From Mitsuaria chitosanitabida ATCC BAA-476 = NBRC 102408 (GTDB taxonomy: Bacteria > Pseudomonadota > Gammaproteobacteria > Burkholderiales > Burkholderiaceae_C): DNA of 64,000 nt. The DNA lies in NCBI RefSeq assembly GCF_001598255.1, contig NZ_BCYP01000026.1, positions 1-64,000 on the forward strand. The letters are read 5' to 3'. This document shows, one piece after another, positions 1-8,481 of this stretch. Below the pieces are notes generated by a model that had not been told where the DNA came from, did no database searches, and was given only the letters and a program-made list of their open reading frames with translations. How positions within the stretch are numbered: position 1 is the stretch's first letter; each line of letters starts with the position of its first letter. The position numbers and the translations under genes are program-made.

Positions 1-30
1 ATGTCTTGTATGAGTTTCTAAAAAGATATT

Positions 31-107
31 GCGGCTGTAGCTCAGTTGGATAGAGTACTTGGCTACGAACCAAGGGGTCGTGGGTTCGAATCCTGCCAGC
101 CGCACCA
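31..107 (+). tRNA. tRNA-Arg(ACG)
   Basis: A complete 77-nt cloverleaf is visible. The acceptor stem GCGGCTG (31-37) pairs with CAGCCGC (97-103), followed by discriminator A and an encoded CCA (105-107). The anticodon stem CTTGG/CCAAG encloses the loop CTACGAA, whose anticodon ACG is at 65-67, which makes this the arginine tRNA reading CGN codons after A34-to-inosine editing. The D-arm and the T-loop TTCGAAT are canonical. Confidence 0.97.
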
Positions 108-112
108 ATCAG

Positions 113-146
113 AGGCCAGTGTTTCACGACACTGGCCTTTTTCTTT
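113..146 (+). terminator. rho-independent terminator after tRNA-Arg
   Basis: A perfect 10-bp inverted repeat (113-122 with 129-138) has a 6-nt loop and runs directly into a T-rich tract. It starts 6 nt after the tRNA CCA end, so it should end the tRNA transcript. Confidence 0.88.
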
Positions 147-243
147 GCGCGCTCCTCGCGCGGGGGGTGTATGGACGTCGTCCGATGGGACTTCCATTCT
201 CCGCGGCGCCAAGTATCGGAGGGGTGTTCAGCCGAGTATGGTC

Positions 244-1332
244 TTACTCGGTGCGAATATCGTCCGCCAGTTCCCCGCGATTTCCTGCCGGCGTCGCCGG
301 CGTGCGCGACAACTTCGGCGCTGGCATCGCCCAGGCAACGCCGTCTCGCATGAAGAAGTTGCGCCGAGCCTGCTGCTGCGGATGTAGCGGTGCCTCGGCG
401 GCGGTCAGCACCGGCGTGACGCAGGCGTCGCTGCCCCCGAACACGAGCACCCACTCGGCCAGCGGCCGCTCCCGCAGGCGCGCCGCGACCCGGGCCCGCA
501 AGGCCGGCCATTGCGCCGGATCGTCCTGCGGCGGCACGGGCACGAATCCCAGCCGCGTCATCAGCTCGGCGTGGAACTGCGGTTCGATCGCGCCCAGCGA
601 CAGCCAGCGGCCGTCGGCGCATTCGAAGCAGTCGTAGTAGGGCGACTGATGCAGGAAGAAGTTGCGCGCCGGATCGTCGCTCCAGAGCCCGTCGGCGCGA
701 AGCGCCTGGATGAGCGAGCCCATGTAGCCGACCCCGTCGAGGATGGCCGCGTCGATCACCTGGCCCCGACCGGATCGGCGCGATTCCCACAGCGCGCACA
801 TCAGCCCGAACAGCATCGTCAGCGCGCCGCCGCCGATGTCGCCCAGCAGCGTGGCGGGCAATGCCGGGCCATGACCTTCACGCGCCGCGGCGGGCATCAG
901 GCCGGTGAGGGCGACGTAGTTGATGTCGTGGCCCGCGGTGCGCGCCAGCGGCCCGGTCTGTCCCCAGCCCGTGAGGCGGGCATAGACCAGCCGCGGATGC
1001 GCCGCGCACAGCGTGTCGGGACCCAGGCCCAGCCGCTCCATCACGCCGGGTCGGAAGCCTTCGATCAAGGCGTCTGCGCTGGCGACCTGGTCGCGCACCA
1101 GCGCCAGTCCCGCCGGCGTCTTGAGGTCGGCCCGCAGGACCCGCTTGCCGCGGTTCAGCGCCGACCCGCCGCCCAGCCGCGACTCGCCGCCGGGGCGTTC
1201 GATCACGGTGACCTCGGCGCCGAAGTCGGCCAGCACCATGCCCGCGAACGGCGCCGGGCCGATGCCGGCGAACTCCACGATCCGCAGTCCCGCCAGTGGT
1301 CCCGCGCGATGGGTCTCCATCCCTTCGTCCAT
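244..1332 (-). CDS. CaiB/BaiF family CoA-transferase, alpha-methylacyl-CoA racemase-like
   Basis: A 362-aa class III CoA-transferase-fold protein, probably epimerising the alpha-methyl centre of 2-methylacyl-CoA thioesters so that branched-chain acyl-CoAs can enter beta-oxidation. The N-terminus has the family's GLRIVEFAGIGPAPF segment. The racemase catalytic residues are all in place: His135 in GHDINY, Asp165 in GDIGGGA and Glu250 in AIE, matching His126/Asp156/Glu241 of the mycobacterial enzyme. That favours racemase over formyl- or succinyl-CoA transferase. The chosen ATG has GAGGG just upstream; a second ATG four codons on is possible. It stands alone between the tRNA and greB. The physiological substrate cannot be read from the sequence. 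Confidence 0.88.
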   Translation of the reverse strand: MDEGMETHRAGPLAGLRIVEFAGIGPAPFAGMVLADFGAEVTVIERPGGESRLGGGSALNRGKRVLRADLKTPAGLALVRDQVASADALIEGFRPGVMERLGLGPDTLCAAHPRLVYARLTGWGQTGPLARTAGHDINYVALTGLMPAAAREGHGPALPATLLGDIGGGALTMLFGLMCALWESRRSGRGQVIDAAILDGVGYMGSLIQALRADGLWSDDPARNFFLHQSPYYDCFECADGRWLSLGAIEPQFHAELMTRLGFVPVPPQDDPAQWPALRARVAARLRERPLAEWVLVFGGSDACVTPVLTAAEAPLHPQQQARRNFFMRDGVAWAMPAPKLSRTPATPAGNRGELADDIRTE

Positions 1333-1459
1333 GCCCTCGTCCCCAGTTGGCGCGCCCGGCGCGATCGGACCACGATAGCGCCTGGGCCACCGATCGCATC
1401 AGAGGGGGATCCTCATGGTGAGGCGGCCAGGGGCCGACGTTCTTGGTGACAATGCCGGG

Positions 1460-2029
1460 ATGAGCAAGGCCTTCACCAAGGAATCCGACGCCGCCGGCGA
1501 TGACGACGACGACAGCCCCTCGCTGCCCGCATTGCCCAAGGGCTCGCGCAACTACATGACGCCGCAGGGCTACGCCCGCTTGCGGGCGGAGTTCATGACC
1601 CTGCTGGACGACGAGCGTCCCAAGATCGTGGAGATCGTCTCCTGGGCCGCCAAGAACGGCGACCGCTCGGAGAACGGCGACTACCTGTACGGGAAGAAGC
1701 GGCTGCGCGAGATCGACCGCCGCCTGCGCTTCCTGACCAAGCGCCTGGACATCGCCGAGGTCGTCGACCCCAGCGCCCATCACGGCAGCGACCAGGTCTT
1801 CTTCGGCGCGACCGTGACCTACGCGAACGCGAAGGGGGAGGAGCGCACCATCACCATCAAGGGCATCGACGAATCGGACAGCCTGGCGGGCGAGGTCAGC
1901 TGGGTGTCGCCGATCGCGCGCACGCTGCTCAAGGCCAAGGAAGGGGACGAGCTGCAGCTGGTCACGCCGGTGGGCGTGGAGCTCATCGAGGTGGTCGAGG
2001 TGTCGTACCCGAAGCCGGCGGCTGTCTGA
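1460..2029 (+). CDS. greB: transcription elongation factor GreB
   Basis: This 189-aa protein rescues backtracked RNA polymerase by stimulating its intrinsic transcript cleavage. It has the N-terminal coiled coil with the Gre signature (KNGDRSENGDYLYGKKRLREID, positions about 70-90) that carries the acidic tip pair, followed by the C-terminal FKBP-like domain (VSWVSPIARTLLKAKEGDE). It is longer than E. coli GreB (158 aa) because of an acidic N-terminal extension with a DDDDD run. I start at MSKAFTKE, the usual family N-terminus. An in-frame ATG at 1415 has a better ribosome-binding site (GAGGGGG), so a 15-residue longer form is possible. It converges with spoT. Confidence 0.93.
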   Translation: MSKAFTKESDAAGDDDDDSPSLPALPKGSRNYMTPQGYARLRAEFMTLLDDERPKIVEIVSWAAKNGDRSENGDYLYGKKRLREIDRRLRFLTKRLDIAEVVDPSAHHGSDQVFFGATVTYANAKGEERTITIKGIDESDSLAGEVSWVSPIARTLLKAKEGDELQLVTPVGVELIEVVEVSYPKPAAV

Positions 2030-2086
2030 TCGACCGGATCGGCCCGAACGCCGCCGCGGCCCGGCACCCCGAATCGACGCGGCGCG

Positions 2087-4351
2087 TCAGGGCTTGACGC
2101 GCCAGACCCGCATCACCGCGCTGGAGCGCTTGAGCGTGCGCAGCGTGTCCGCCAGGTGCAGGCGGTCGCGCACCGCCAGCAGCAGCGACATCTCGGCCGT
2201 CTCGCGCTGCTGCGAGTCGTCGCTCATGGCGATGTGGGTGATGTCGGCCTCGGCGCTGCTGACGGCGGTCGCGATCTGCGCCAGCACGCCCTTGCCGTTG
2301 CGCATCAGCACGTTGACCTCGGCCTCGAAGCTGCGGGTCAGCTCCTCGGCCCAGCCGACGGCGATCCAGTGCTCGCTGTCGCGCTGGAAGAGGCGGCGGC
2401 CCACCGAGCACTCGGCCGTGTGGACCACCAGGCCCTCGCCGCGGCCCAGGTAGCCCTTGATGTCGTCGCCCGGGATGGGGCGGCAGCAGGTGGCCAGGCG
2501 CACCGACGCGCCTTCGCTGCCGTCCAGCAAGACCTGGCCCTGCGCGGGCGCGTCGTCGGTCGAGAAGCGGCCCATCGTCAGCAGCACCGCGTCGGGCCGC
2601 TGGCCCTGCTCGGACAGCGTGCGCGCCAGCTTCTTGGCGACGATGCTGGCGATCTTGCGGCCCAGGCCGATCTCCACCAGCAGCTCGTCCACGTTGCGGT
2701 TGCCGGCCCAGCGGGCCAGGTCCTGCCACAGCGCGGCGGCGGTCTCGTCGTCCTCGCGCAGGCTGGGCAGCGCCAGGCCTTCGGCGCGCAGCGCCTGGGC
2801 CAGCATCTTGTGACCCAGCTCCTGCGATTCCTCCTGCTCCAGGTTCTTCAGGAAGTGGCGGATCTTGGAGCGCGCCCGGCCGGTGCGCACGAAGCTCAGC
2901 CAGGCCGGATTGGGCCGCGCGCCGGCGGCGGTGACGATCTCGATCACGTCGCCGCTGCGCAGCTCGGTGCGCAGCGGGACGGGCTCGCCGTTGACCTTGG
3001 CCGCGACGCAATGGTCGCCCACGTCCGAGTGGATCGCGTAGGCGAAGTCCACCGGCGTCGCGCCCTTGGGCAGCGCCATGATCTTGGACTTCGGTGTGAA
3101 CACGTAGACCGCGTCGGGGAACAGGTCGATCTTGACGTGCTCCAGGAACTCGGTCGCGTCGCGGGTCTCGTCCTGGATGTCCAGCAGCGATTGCAGCCAG
3201 CGCGAGCCCAGCTGCTGCGCGCCCTTGGCGTCGCCCTTGCTCTTGTAGAGCCAGTGGGCCGCCACGCCTTTCTCCGCGACCATGTGCATGGCCTCGGTCC
3301 GCATCTGGAATTCCACCGGGGTGCCCAACGGGCTGACCAGCGTCGTGTGCAGCGACTGGTAGCCGTTGGGCTTCGGAATCGCGATGTAGTCCTTGAAGCG
3401 GCCCGGCTGCGGCTTGTAGATCTGGTGCAGCACGCCCAGCGACCAGTAGCACTGGGGGAGGTCCTGCACGATCACGCGGAAGCCGAAGATGTCGCTGACC
3501 TGGGCGAAGCTCAGGTGTTTCTCGCGCATCTTCTTGTAGATGCTGAACAGCGTCTTCTCGCGGCCCTGGATCTCCACGCGCAGGTTGGCCTCGGCGAAGG
3601 CCTTCTGCACGTCGCGCTCGATGCGCGAGACCAGGTCGCGGCGGTGCCCGCGGGCCTTGCCCACCGCCTTGGCCAGCGCGCCGTGCCGCCACGGGTGGAT
3701 GTACTGGAAGGAGAGCTCCTGCAGCTCGCGGTAGATCTCGTTCAGGCCGAGCCGATGGGCGATCGGGGCGTAGATGTCCAGGGTCTCGCGGGCGATGCGG
3801 CGGCGCTTGTCGAAGGCCATGTGCTGCATCGTGCGCATGTTGTGCAGCCGGTCCGCCAGCTTGATCAGGATGACGCGCACGTCGCGCGCCATCGCCAGCA
3901 GCATCTTGCGAAAGCTCTCCGCCTGCGATTCCTCGCGGGTCGAGAACTGCAGCTTGTCCAGCTTGGTCAGGCCGTCCACCAGCTCGGCCGTCGGGGCCTC
4001 GAAACGCTCGATCAGCTCGGTCTTGGTGACGCCGCAATCCTCCATCGCGTCGTGCATCAGCGCGGCCATGATGGCCTGCGCGTCCAGACGCCAGTCGGCG
4101 CACAGGCCGGCCACGGCGATGGGATGGGTGATGTAGGGCTCGCCGCTGGCGCGGAACTGGCCCAGGTGCGCCTCGTCGGCGAACTTGTAGGCCTCCCGAA
4201 TGCGCTTGATGTCCGCCTTGGGCAGGTAATGCAGCCGGGCGACGAGGGCGTCGAAGGAGGAGGCCTCGGAGGCCGTGTCGGGCACGGCCTTGGGGCCGGT
4301 CAGCCCTGTCAGGCCCGGAATGTGTGCGGTGGCGAAGGAGCGGAGACCCAT
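2087..4351 (-). CDS. spoT: bifunctional (p)ppGpp synthetase/hydrolase SpoT (RSH family)
   Basis: A 754-aa long RSH protein that makes and degrades the stringent-response alarmone (p)ppGpp. Visible in order are the HD hydrolase domain (His76, His100-Asp101 and Glu104-Asp105 in HDAMED, and the RLHNMRT motif), the synthetase domain (RFKDYIAIPKPNGYQSLHTT, about 340-360), a TGS domain (VYVFTPKSKIMALPKGATPVDFAY) and a C-terminal ACT domain. The intact HD residues separate it from RelA, whose hydrolase is dead. The usual upstream partner rpoZ is not present: the next gene upstream is unrelated and on the opposite strand. Confidence 0.96.
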   Translation of the reverse strand: MGLRSFATAHIPGLTGLTGPKAVPDTASEASSFDALVARLHYLPKADIKRIREAYKFADEAHLGQFRASGEPYITHPIAVAGLCADWRLDAQAIMAALMHDAMEDCGVTKTELIERFEAPTAELVDGLTKLDKLQFSTREESQAESFRKMLLAMARDVRVILIKLADRLHNMRTMQHMAFDKRRRIARETLDIYAPIAHRLGLNEIYRELQELSFQYIHPWRHGALAKAVGKARGHRRDLVSRIERDVQKAFAEANLRVEIQGREKTLFSIYKKMREKHLSFAQVSDIFGFRVIVQDLPQCYWSLGVLHQIYKPQPGRFKDYIAIPKPNGYQSLHTTLVSPLGTPVEFQMRTEAMHMVAEKGVAAHWLYKSKGDAKGAQQLGSRWLQSLLDIQDETRDATEFLEHVKIDLFPDAVYVFTPKSKIMALPKGATPVDFAYAIHSDVGDHCVAAKVNGEPVPLRTELRSGDVIEIVTAAGARPNPAWLSFVRTGRARSKIRHFLKNLEQEESQELGHKMLAQALRAEGLALPSLREDDETAAALWQDLARWAGNRNVDELLVEIGLGRKIASIVAKKLARTLSEQGQRPDAVLLTMGRFSTDDAPAQGQVLLDGSEGASVRLATCCRPIPGDDIKGYLGRGEGLVVHTAECSVGRRLFQRDSEHWIAVGWAEELTRSFEAEVNVLMRNGKGVLAQIATAVSSAEADITHIAMSDDSQQRETAEMSLLLAVRDRLHLADTLRTLKRSSAVMRVWRVKP

Positions 4352-4501
4352 GCGCTGGAATTTAACCGAAGGCGACAGGGGTTTCTCCCGCGTGGCTTCT
4401 GGCCCGTCGATGCGGTCGAATGCCGCACCGACGCGGGGCGGGGCGCTGGGAATCTAGGGTTTGTACCGATCAAGAATTTGCGATTGCCGCTCAAGTCGCC
4501 C

Positions 4502-4528
4502 TAAAGTCTCAAGGAATCGGGTCGAAAA
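4502..4528 (+). promoter_or_regulatory. candidate sigma-28 (FliA) flagellar-class promoter
   Basis: TAAAGTCT (4502-4509), an 11-bp spacer, then GTCGAAAA (4521-4528). This matches the FliA consensus TAAAGTTT-N11-GCCGATAA at 7/8 and 6/8 positions with the exact spacing. It would start transcription about 85 nt before the downstream gene, on the same strand. Inference from motif only. Confidence 0.5.
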
Positions 4529-4620
4529 AGCAGACATGCCCCGAAAGGCTTCTGGTCCGGCCATGCCCGGACCCGGCATCCGCTGGCCGGAATCCGCGGA
4601 AACCTCGTGGGAGGCTCGCC

Positions 4621-5229
4621 ATGATTGCTGCCCTGAACAACACAACGACAGTGAACGGTCCCGGTGCGACCACCGGGCAGCCGACCCGCGCGCGTGACTC
4701 GGATGCCGTGACGAACGACGGCGCCGAAGCGTCGGCCGTGGTGAGCGTGTCCGCCCAGGCCGTGAGCCTGGCCGCCGCCGACACCGGCGCCAGCAACGCC
4801 GCCCCGGCGCCCGCGCCGGCCCCCGATGCCGCCTCGCAATGGCAGGCCGCGCTCCCCGTTGTCGCCCCGCAGGTCCAGACCCAGGCCGCCGCGCCGGCGG
4901 CCGCCCCGGCCCCCGCCGCCGTGAGCGCCACTGCCTCGACCGGCACCGGCGTCGCCGCCGCCAGCACCACGACCAACGCCTCCACGACCGCCGCGCCCGC
5001 CGCCACCACCGCGTCGACCACGTCCACGCAGCAACCGATCACCCTGGTCCCCAACCTGATCTACGCGCCGGCCGACTCGGACCAGAATGGCGTCGTCTCG
5101 CCGGCCGAGCGCCGCGCCTACGACATCGTTCACCCCGAGCTGGGCGTCCGCCCGGCCGAGACCCCGCCACGCCGCGTCGTCGACGCCGAGCTGCGCGAGT
5201 ACACCAGCATCGCCAATACCCGCGGCTGA
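4621..5229 (+). CDS. Ala/Thr-rich protein with one EF-hand-like loop
   Basis: A 202-aa protein of unknown function. Residues about 50-140 are low-complexity Ala/Pro/Thr/Ser, likely disordered, with no signal peptide or membrane segment. Near the C-terminus DSDQNGVVSPAE fits the 12-residue EF-hand calcium loop at positions 1, 3, 5, 6, 8, 9 and 12, followed by a short tail. Only one such loop is present. The ATG is preceded by GGGAGG at good spacing, which decides the start over in-frame upstream codons. A candidate sigma-28 promoter lies upstream, so a link to motility or chemotaxis is possible but unproven. Confidence 0.7.
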   Translation: MIAALNNTTTVNGPGATTGQPTRARDSDAVTNDGAEASAVVSVSAQAVSLAAADTGASNAAPAPAPAPDAASQWQAALPVVAPQVQTQAAAPAAAPAPAAVSATASTGTGVAAASTTTNASTTAAPAATTASTTSTQQPITLVPNLIYAPADSDQNGVVSPAERRAYDIVHPELGVRPAETPPRRVVDAELREYTSIANTRG

Positions 5230-5519
5230 GCCCGCCGACGGCGGATCACCGGTCGCTGATCGCCCGCGCGGGCCGTGGGCGGGACGCTGGCGCGCGTCGT
5301 TTTCCCGATCCTTGAATGGCATTCGCCCGCGAGTCCCCCATCGGAGGGCCGAGGGCGGGTGGGCCCCCTTTGGAGGGCCCCCCTTGGTCGGCTACCCATC
5401 CTTGTCATCGCCGCGCACAGTTCGACTCCGCCGCGCCCGCCCTGGGCGCACCCGGCCGCCGGATGTCCCGGCCCCCGGGCCGCCCAGCCGCCTCGATGCG
5501 AGGCCCTCAGGAGTCAGCC

Positions 5520-5774
5520 ATGCATTTCGCCGAGATCGATACCGGGGACTACCGGATCTATGCGGGCGCCATCGAGCGTCCACGCCAGTTCGGCTATGTC
5601 GCGGCGGTGGTCGTGGTCCGGATGGACCAGGCGCTGTCCGTGCACAAGCGCGAGGCCTTCCGCGACGAGAACCTGGCCGGCGGCTACGGCTGGGCCACGC
5701 CGGCCGAGGCGCTGCGCTTCGCCATCAATGCCGGCAAGGAGGCCGTGATGTGCCGGATCGGGATGTATGCCTGA
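5520..5774 (+). CDS. small conserved-looking hypothetical protein (84 aa)
   Basis: An 84-aa protein beginning MHFAEIDTGDYRIYAG, with AGGAG 8 nt before the ATG. The sequence is soluble in character, has no low-complexity stretch, and carries a hydrophobic beta-like segment (YVAAVVVVRM). I do not recognise a family. Normal amino-acid composition and the Shine-Dalgarno sequence support it as a real gene. It precedes the two-component pair on the same strand with a 117-bp gap, so a functional link is not implied. The 290 bp before it contain a GC-rich direct repeat (gggccccctt, 5361 and 5375) and nothing else recognisable. Confidence 0.6.
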   Translation: MHFAEIDTGDYRIYAGAIERPRQFGYVAAVVVVRMDQALSVHKREAFRDENLAGGYGWATPAEALRFAINAGKEAVMCRIGMYA

Positions 5775-5891
5775 GCGCGCCCTGGGGCCCAGGCGCCCCT
5801 TCCCCGTGGCTCAAGGGGCCCATTCCGTGCTTCGTCGCCTGAGGCCCCGCGCGCGCTTGGATGCCGGCGGCCCGCCCGTTATCGTGCGGGC

Positions 5892-6977
5892 ATGTCGATC
5901 CCCGTCCCCGACGGCGCGCCCGCGCCGCAAGCCTGGCATGGCTTCGTCTCCTCGCTGACGCCGCAGCGCGTGCTGCTCGCGCTGGCGATGGCCACCGCGG
6001 CCGCGCTGGTGCTCGCCCCGATCTTCATCACCCCGTTCCCCGTCCTGCTGGGTCGCACGCTGTTCGTCGGCATGCTGGCCCTGCTGGCGTTCTCCGCCGC
6101 CGGCCAGTGGCCGCGGCGCCTGCCGCGCTGGTGGGCGCGCTGGCTGTTCCAGGTCGTGGTGGTCGCCGCGGCGGTGCCGGTGGCGACCCTGGCGGTCTAC
6201 CTGGTGGCCGTGGGTGGGGACCTGGCCAGCCTGGTCGAGTCCGAGGCCCGCGTGATGGGCTTCTTCTGGATCGCGGGCTCCGGCCTGGTGGTGGGGCCGC
6301 TGCTGGCGATGGGGGCGCTCTACCGCCAGCGCGACGCCGAGGCCCGCAACCAGGCGCTGAGCTTCGAGCTGGAGCGCAGCGAGCTCGAGCGCCAGGCCCT
6401 GGACGCCCGGTTGCGGCTGCTGCAGGCGCAGGTCGAGCCGCATTTCCTGTTCAACACCCTGGCCAACGTGCGGGCGCTGGTGGAGACGGGGTCCCCGCAG
6501 GCGGCGCCGGTGCTGCGCAGCCTGATCGCCTACCTGCGCGCCGCGATGCCGCGCCTGCAGGGCGAGAGCACCCGGCTGGCCGACGAGGCCGCCCTGGTGC
6601 GCGCCTACCTGGAGCTGATGCACCTGCGCATGCCGGACCGGCTGGCGTTCAGCGTCGAGCTGCCGCCGGAGCTGGACATCGTGCGCTTCCCGCCGATGGC
6701 GCTGCTGACGCTGGTCGAGAACGCGGTGCGGCACGGCATCGATCCGGGCGAGGAGGGCGGACGCATCGAGGTCGGCGGCGCGCTGGAGGCGGGCGGGCTG
6801 GTGCGGCTGTGGGTCAGCGACACCGGTGTCGGCATGACGCAGAGCATGGGGACCGGCACGGGGCTGCGCAATCTGCGCGAGCGCCTGACGCTGTTCTACG
6901 GCCTGAGCGCGACGCTGGAGCTCACCGAGAATCGCCCGCACGGTCTGCGCGCCGAGCTGCGTTTCACGCCGCATTGA
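5892..6977 (+). CDS. LytS/YehU-type sensor histidine kinase
   Basis: A 361-aa inner membrane kinase. Four hydrophobic segments (about 26-48, 51-70, 84-108, 122-144) are followed by a coiled-coil linker and a His_kinase domain of the LytS class. The phosphoacceptor is His184 in QVEPHFLFNTLANV. The ATPase domain has the N-box LVENAVRHGID (about 277-287) and the glycine motifs DTGVGM and GTGLRNLRERL. No separate sensor domain is visible, so the signal is probably sensed in the membrane. It is followed 103 bp later by its response regulator. A hairpin (GCCCGC 5870-5875 with GCGGGC 5886-5891) abuts the start codon. Confidence 0.93.
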   Translation: MSIPVPDGAPAPQAWHGFVSSLTPQRVLLALAMATAAALVLAPIFITPFPVLLGRTLFVGMLALLAFSAAGQWPRRLPRWWARWLFQVVVVAAAVPVATLAVYLVAVGGDLASLVESEARVMGFFWIAGSGLVVGPLLAMGALYRQRDAEARNQALSFELERSELERQALDARLRLLQAQVEPHFLFNTLANVRALVETGSPQAAPVLRSLIAYLRAAMPRLQGESTRLADEAALVRAYLELMHLRMPDRLAFSVELPPELDIVRFPPMALLTLVENAVRHGIDPGEEGGRIEVGGALEAGGLVRLWVSDTGVGMTQSMGTGTGLRNLRERLTLFYGLSATLELTENRPHGLRAELRFTPH

Positions 6978-7080
6978 CGTCCGGGTCGTTCCACCGCCGG
7001 TGGCGTCGCGACGACCTTCCGGCCCTCCGTTGACGCCGATCCCCTGGATCCCCACGATGTCCCCGACCTCCGTGACCGCC

Positions 7081-7956
7081 ATGTCCCCCACCGCCCTGAT
7101 CGCCGACGACGAACCGCTGCTGCGCGACAGCCTCCAGCGCAGCCTCGCGCAGGCCTGGCCCGAGCTCGAGGTCGTCGCCCAGGCGCGCAACGGCCGCGAG
7201 GCCGTCGAGCTGTTCGAGGCGCACCGGCCGCAGATCGTGTTCCTGGACGTCCACATGCCGGGCCTGAACGGGCTGGAGGCGGCGCGGCAGATCGCGCGTC
7301 AGGCGCAGGTGGTGTTCGTCACCGCCTACGAGGAATACGCGCTCCAGGCCTTCGAGCGCGGCGCGATCGACTACCTGGTCAAGCCGGTGGAGGAGGGGCG
7401 GCTCGCCGACACGGTCGGGCGGCTGAAGGAGCGGCTGGCCGAGCGCGCCGCCGCCACGCCACGGCCCGGCCCGGATGCGCATCAGCGCGCGCTGGAGGCC
7501 GTGATCGACGAGCTCGCGCGGCGCATGGCGAGACCGCCCGGCCTGTCCGGTCCGACGGGCTCATCCGCCACGCCGGGCGCGACCGGCGGCGCCGCGCCCA
7601 TCCCGGGCGCGGGCCTTGCGTCCGACACCGGTCCGCTGCAATGGATTCGCGCCTCGGTGGGGTCGACGCTGAAACTGATCCCGGTCGACGAGATCCTCTT
7701 CCTGCGCTCCGACGAGAAGTACACGCTGGTGGTCACCGGCGAAGGCGAGGCGCTGATCCGCACGCCGATCCGCGAGCTGATCGAGCGGCTCGATCCGCAG
7801 CGTTTCGTGCAGGTGCACCGGTCGGTGGTGGTGAATCTCCACGCGATCAGCCATGTGACGCGCGGCCCCAACGAGACCGCCGACCTGCACCTCAAGGCGC
7901 GGCCGGAGGTCCTGCCGGTCAGCCGCAGCTACCTGCACCTGTTCCGGCAGATGTGA
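7081..7956 (+). CDS. LytTR-family response regulator
   Basis: A 291-aa DNA-binding response regulator, the expected partner of the upstream LytS-type kinase. The receiver domain (about 1-120) has the acidic pocket ADDEP, the phosphoacceptor Asp in FLDVHMPG and the Lys in LVKPVEEG. A Pro/Gly/Ala linker leads to a C-terminal LytTR domain (WIRASVGSTLKLIPVDEI through VQVHRSVVVNL), which binds DNA with beta strands rather than a helix-turn-helix. Another ATG at 7057 would add eight residues; I chose 7081 because the receiver fold begins there. Neither start has a strong Shine-Dalgarno. The target genes are unknown. Confidence 0.92.
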   Translation: MSPTALIADDEPLLRDSLQRSLAQAWPELEVVAQARNGREAVELFEAHRPQIVFLDVHMPGLNGLEAARQIARQAQVVFVTAYEEYALQAFERGAIDYLVKPVEEGRLADTVGRLKERLAERAAATPRPGPDAHQRALEAVIDELARRMARPPGLSGPTGSSATPGATGGAAPIPGAGLASDTGPLQWIRASVGSTLKLIPVDEILFLRSDEKYTLVVTGEGEALIRTPIRELIERLDPQRFVQVHRSVVVNLHAISHVTRGPNETADLHLKARPEVLPVSRSYLHLFRQM

Positions 7957-8038
7957 CGCGCGACGCGGGCACCGGGGCGGGCGCGCGGCGCCGCCCACGG
8001 GCTCACGGCGGGCGCGCGCCGCGAGGGCTGCGGGGCCG

Positions 8039-8317
8039 TCAGCGGCCGGGTTGCGCGGACTCCAGCGGCTGCGGCGCGGCGGGCAGCGGAACGTTCTGCG
8101 ACTTGCCCTGGATCACGACCGGCTCCAGTTGCCACATCAGCGTGCCCACGCGCAGGGCCTGCACGACGGCCAGCACGGCCACCAGGATCACCGCCACCAT
8201 CAGCGCGCTGTGCAGCGCGCCATCGGAGAAGCGGTGCAGCGCGCGCTCCTCGTTGCCAACGGGCGGGGCGTGCGAACGGCCGCGCCCATGCAGGGCTTGC
8301 GAAAGCTTGATGTCCAT
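8039..8317 (-). CDS. small single-pass membrane protein, hypothetical
   Basis: A 92-aa protein beginning MDIKLSQALHGRG. A polar N-terminus of about 38 residues leads to one hydrophobic segment (ALMVAVILVAVLAVVQAL) and a Pro/Gln-rich tail, most simply an inner membrane protein with a periplasmic C-terminus. A textbook ribosome-binding site (AGAGGAGG, 6 nt before ATG) makes it a real gene. Function unknown. It converges with the response regulator gene and lies downstream of nothing obviously related. Confidence 0.72.
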   Translation of the reverse strand: MDIKLSQALHGRGRSHAPPVGNEERALHRFSDGALHSALMVAVILVAVLAVVQALRVGTLMWQLEPVVIQGKSQNVPLPAAPQPLESAQPGR

Positions 8318-8481
8318 GATCGCCTCCTCTGGCGTGCATCAGGCAGATCGCCTGAAGACAACTCTAGGCCGCGGGCTGGCGGCCTTCCAGGGAGGCCAGG
8401 CGTAAAGAATCGCGCTTCGGTCACGCATTCGGGGCGTTCGTCGCATCGGTCACGGAAGTGCCGGGCGCGCCCGCCCGAGGC

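Noticed and set aside
2156-4504. 782-codon open frame antisense to spoT
   Set aside because: Frame is open because of high GC; the protein is His/Ala/Gln/Arg-rich without family motifs, and spoT on the other strand is clear.
5361-5387. Terminator or operator in the GC-rich repeat before the 84-aa gene
   Set aside because: It is an imperfect direct repeat (gggccccctt) rather than a stable stem with a T tract.
5275-5842. Several overlapping plus-strand open frames around the 84-aa gene
   Set aside because: Pro/Arg-rich translations without ribosome-binding sites; only the 5520-5774 frame has an AGGAG and normal composition.
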